A stretch of 6,517 bases of DNA, taken from NCBI GenBank assembly GCA_902461475.1, contig CABPXX010000078.1, forward strand, positions 1 to 6,517. The letters run 5' to 3'. This DNA comes from an uncultured Eubacteriales bacterium. GTDB taxonomy: Bacteria; Bacillota; Clostridia; Oscillospirales; Oscillospiraceae. The stretch's first letter is position 1; each line of letters opens with the position of its first letter. Below, piece by piece: positions 5,899-6,517 of this stretch. The notes below the pieces were generated by a model that saw only the letters and a program-made list of their open reading frames with translations, made no database searches and was not told the origin of the DNA. Both the position numbers and the translations under genes were made by a program.

Positions 5899-5918
5899 CA
5901 GGGAAACCTGCGTTTCCC
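5899..5918 (+). other. Small alternative hairpins in the noc leader
   Basis: CAGG-GAAA-CCTG (5899-5910) can form a GNRA-tetraloop hairpin. Alternatively GGGAAA (5901-5906) can pair with TTTCCC (5913-5918). The two are mutually exclusive and end just before the Shine-Dalgarno AGGAGG at 5920-5925. GGGAAA and TTTCCC are also the NBS half-site sequences, here pointing outward. Significance is uncertain. Confidence 0.3.
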
Positions 5919-5935
5919 CAGGAGGCAGATGAGGA

Positions 5936-6517
5936 ATGGCACTTTTTTTAAAGGATAAACGGCAGGTGCTCAACCTGCCCGTGGATAGCATCCACCCCAA
6001 CCCCAACCAGCCCCGGAGTATCTTCTCCCAGGCGGAGCTGCAAGAGCTGTCCGACTCCATCGTACAGCTGGGCATCTTACAGCCCCTGTCGGTGCGGAAG
6101 GTGGGGGGCGAGTGGGAGCTCATCTCCGGGGAGCGGCGGCTGCGGGCAGCCCAGATGGCGGGGATGACCATGGTGCCCTGCCTGGTGGTGCAGACGGATG
6201 AGGAGACCTCCTCCCTGCTGGCCCTGGTGGAGAACATCCAGCGGCGCAACCTGGACGTGTGGGAAGAGGCCATCGCCCTGCGCCGCCTCATCACCCTCCA
6301 CCACATGTCTCAGGACGAGGTGGCCCGGCGGGTGGGCAAGAGCCAGTCGGCGGTGGCCAACAAGCTGCGGCTTCTCAAGCTGCCCCCTGACGTCATCGAC
6401 ATACTCCGCCAGGCCCAGCTCACCGAGCGCCACGCCCGGGCGCTGCTGCGGCTGGACAACGGAGACGACCAGCGCAAGGCCGCCCAATACATCGTCCGCA
6501 ACAACCTCACGGTGGCC
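5936..6517 (+). CDS. noc: Nucleoid occlusion protein Noc (ParB family), C-terminus cut by window edge
   Basis: Noc is a ParB-related CTP-dependent DNA clamp that loads at NBS sites and keeps the division septum off the nucleoid. The visible 194 residues hold the N-terminal CTPase domain (about 10-115), with PNPNQPR (21-27), GERRLRAAQ (66-74) and ENIQRRNLDVWEEA (99-112), then the helix-turn-helix domain (MSQDEVARRVGKSQSAVANK, 124-143). B. subtilis Noc has 283 residues, so the C-terminal dimerisation domain lies beyond the edge. At the four positions described as separating ParB (R, T, A, G) from Noc (Q, K, K, R), this protein has Q137, K143, K148 and R165. The start follows AGGAGG (5920-5925) with 10-nt spacing, and an in-frame TGA at 5930-5932 excludes any longer N-terminus. 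The opening MALFLKDKRQ is therefore shorter than the membrane-targeting N-terminus of B. subtilis Noc. Confidence 0.9.
   Translation, partial: MALFLKDKRQVLNLPVDSIHPNPNQPRSIFSQAELQELSDSIVQLGILQPLSVRKVGGEWELISGERRLRAAQMAGMTMVPCLVVQTDEETSSLLALVENIQRRNLDVWEEAIALRRLITLHHMSQDEVARRVGKSQSAVANKLRLLKLPPDVIDILRQAQLTERHARALLRLDNGDDQRKAAQYIVRNNLTVA

Noticed and set aside
5929..5958. Tiny open frame from ATG 5929 overlapping the noc start.
   Set aside because: The Shine-Dalgarno would be only 3 nt away and the product only 9 residues; the ATG at 5936 has correct spacing and encodes the conserved protein.

Overview
The window is GC-rich Gram-positive DNA with six recognisable genes, two of them cut by the window edges. 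Codon choice is strongly C/G-ending, Shine-Dalgarno sequences are strong and purine-rich, and there is a Bmp-type lipoprotein transporter, a YitT protein and a Noc protein. Together with the hairpin repeat after xpt, this suggests an anaerobic clostridial organism, plausibly Oscillospiraceae (Flavonifractor/Oscillibacter-like). That placement is inference.

Minus-strand block (right to left, about 4800 to 1): xpt (xanthine phosphoribosyltransferase, GTG start), then a Bmp-family substrate-binding lipoprotein, a double-domain ABC ATPase, and the first of the expected pair of membrane permeases, which runs off the left edge. This is a purine uptake-and-salvage module: the lipoprotein catches a nucleoside or base, the ATPase and permeases import it, and Xpt converts xanthine to XMP. 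The gaps are structured. A two-hairpin repeat and a short terminator-like hairpin lie between xpt and the lipoprotein gene. Three consecutive inverted repeats lie in the 199-bp gap between the lipoprotein and ATPase genes. No recognisable purine riboswitch precedes xpt.

Central divergent region (4729-4970): AT-rich, with outward promoter candidates. It also holds a 14-bp near-palindrome matching the Bacillus subtilis Noc-binding site (NBS) at 12 of 14 positions.

Plus-strand block: a YitT-family membrane protein (4971-5822), then a ParB/Noc-family gene (5936 to the right edge). All four DNA-specificity residues described for the ParB/Noc family are of the Noc type (Q137, K143, K148, R165), so I call it noc. 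Its promoter is framed by a perfect 11-bp inverted repeat made of DnaA-box-like sequences, and an in-frame stop codon directly before its start fixes an unusually short N-terminus.

The most interesting reading is that noc, a probable Noc-binding site and DnaA-box-like operator sequences sit within 1.2 kb of each other, possibly near the replication origin. I see no wholly new system. No tRNA, rRNA, CRISPR array, insertion sequence or phage gene is visible.
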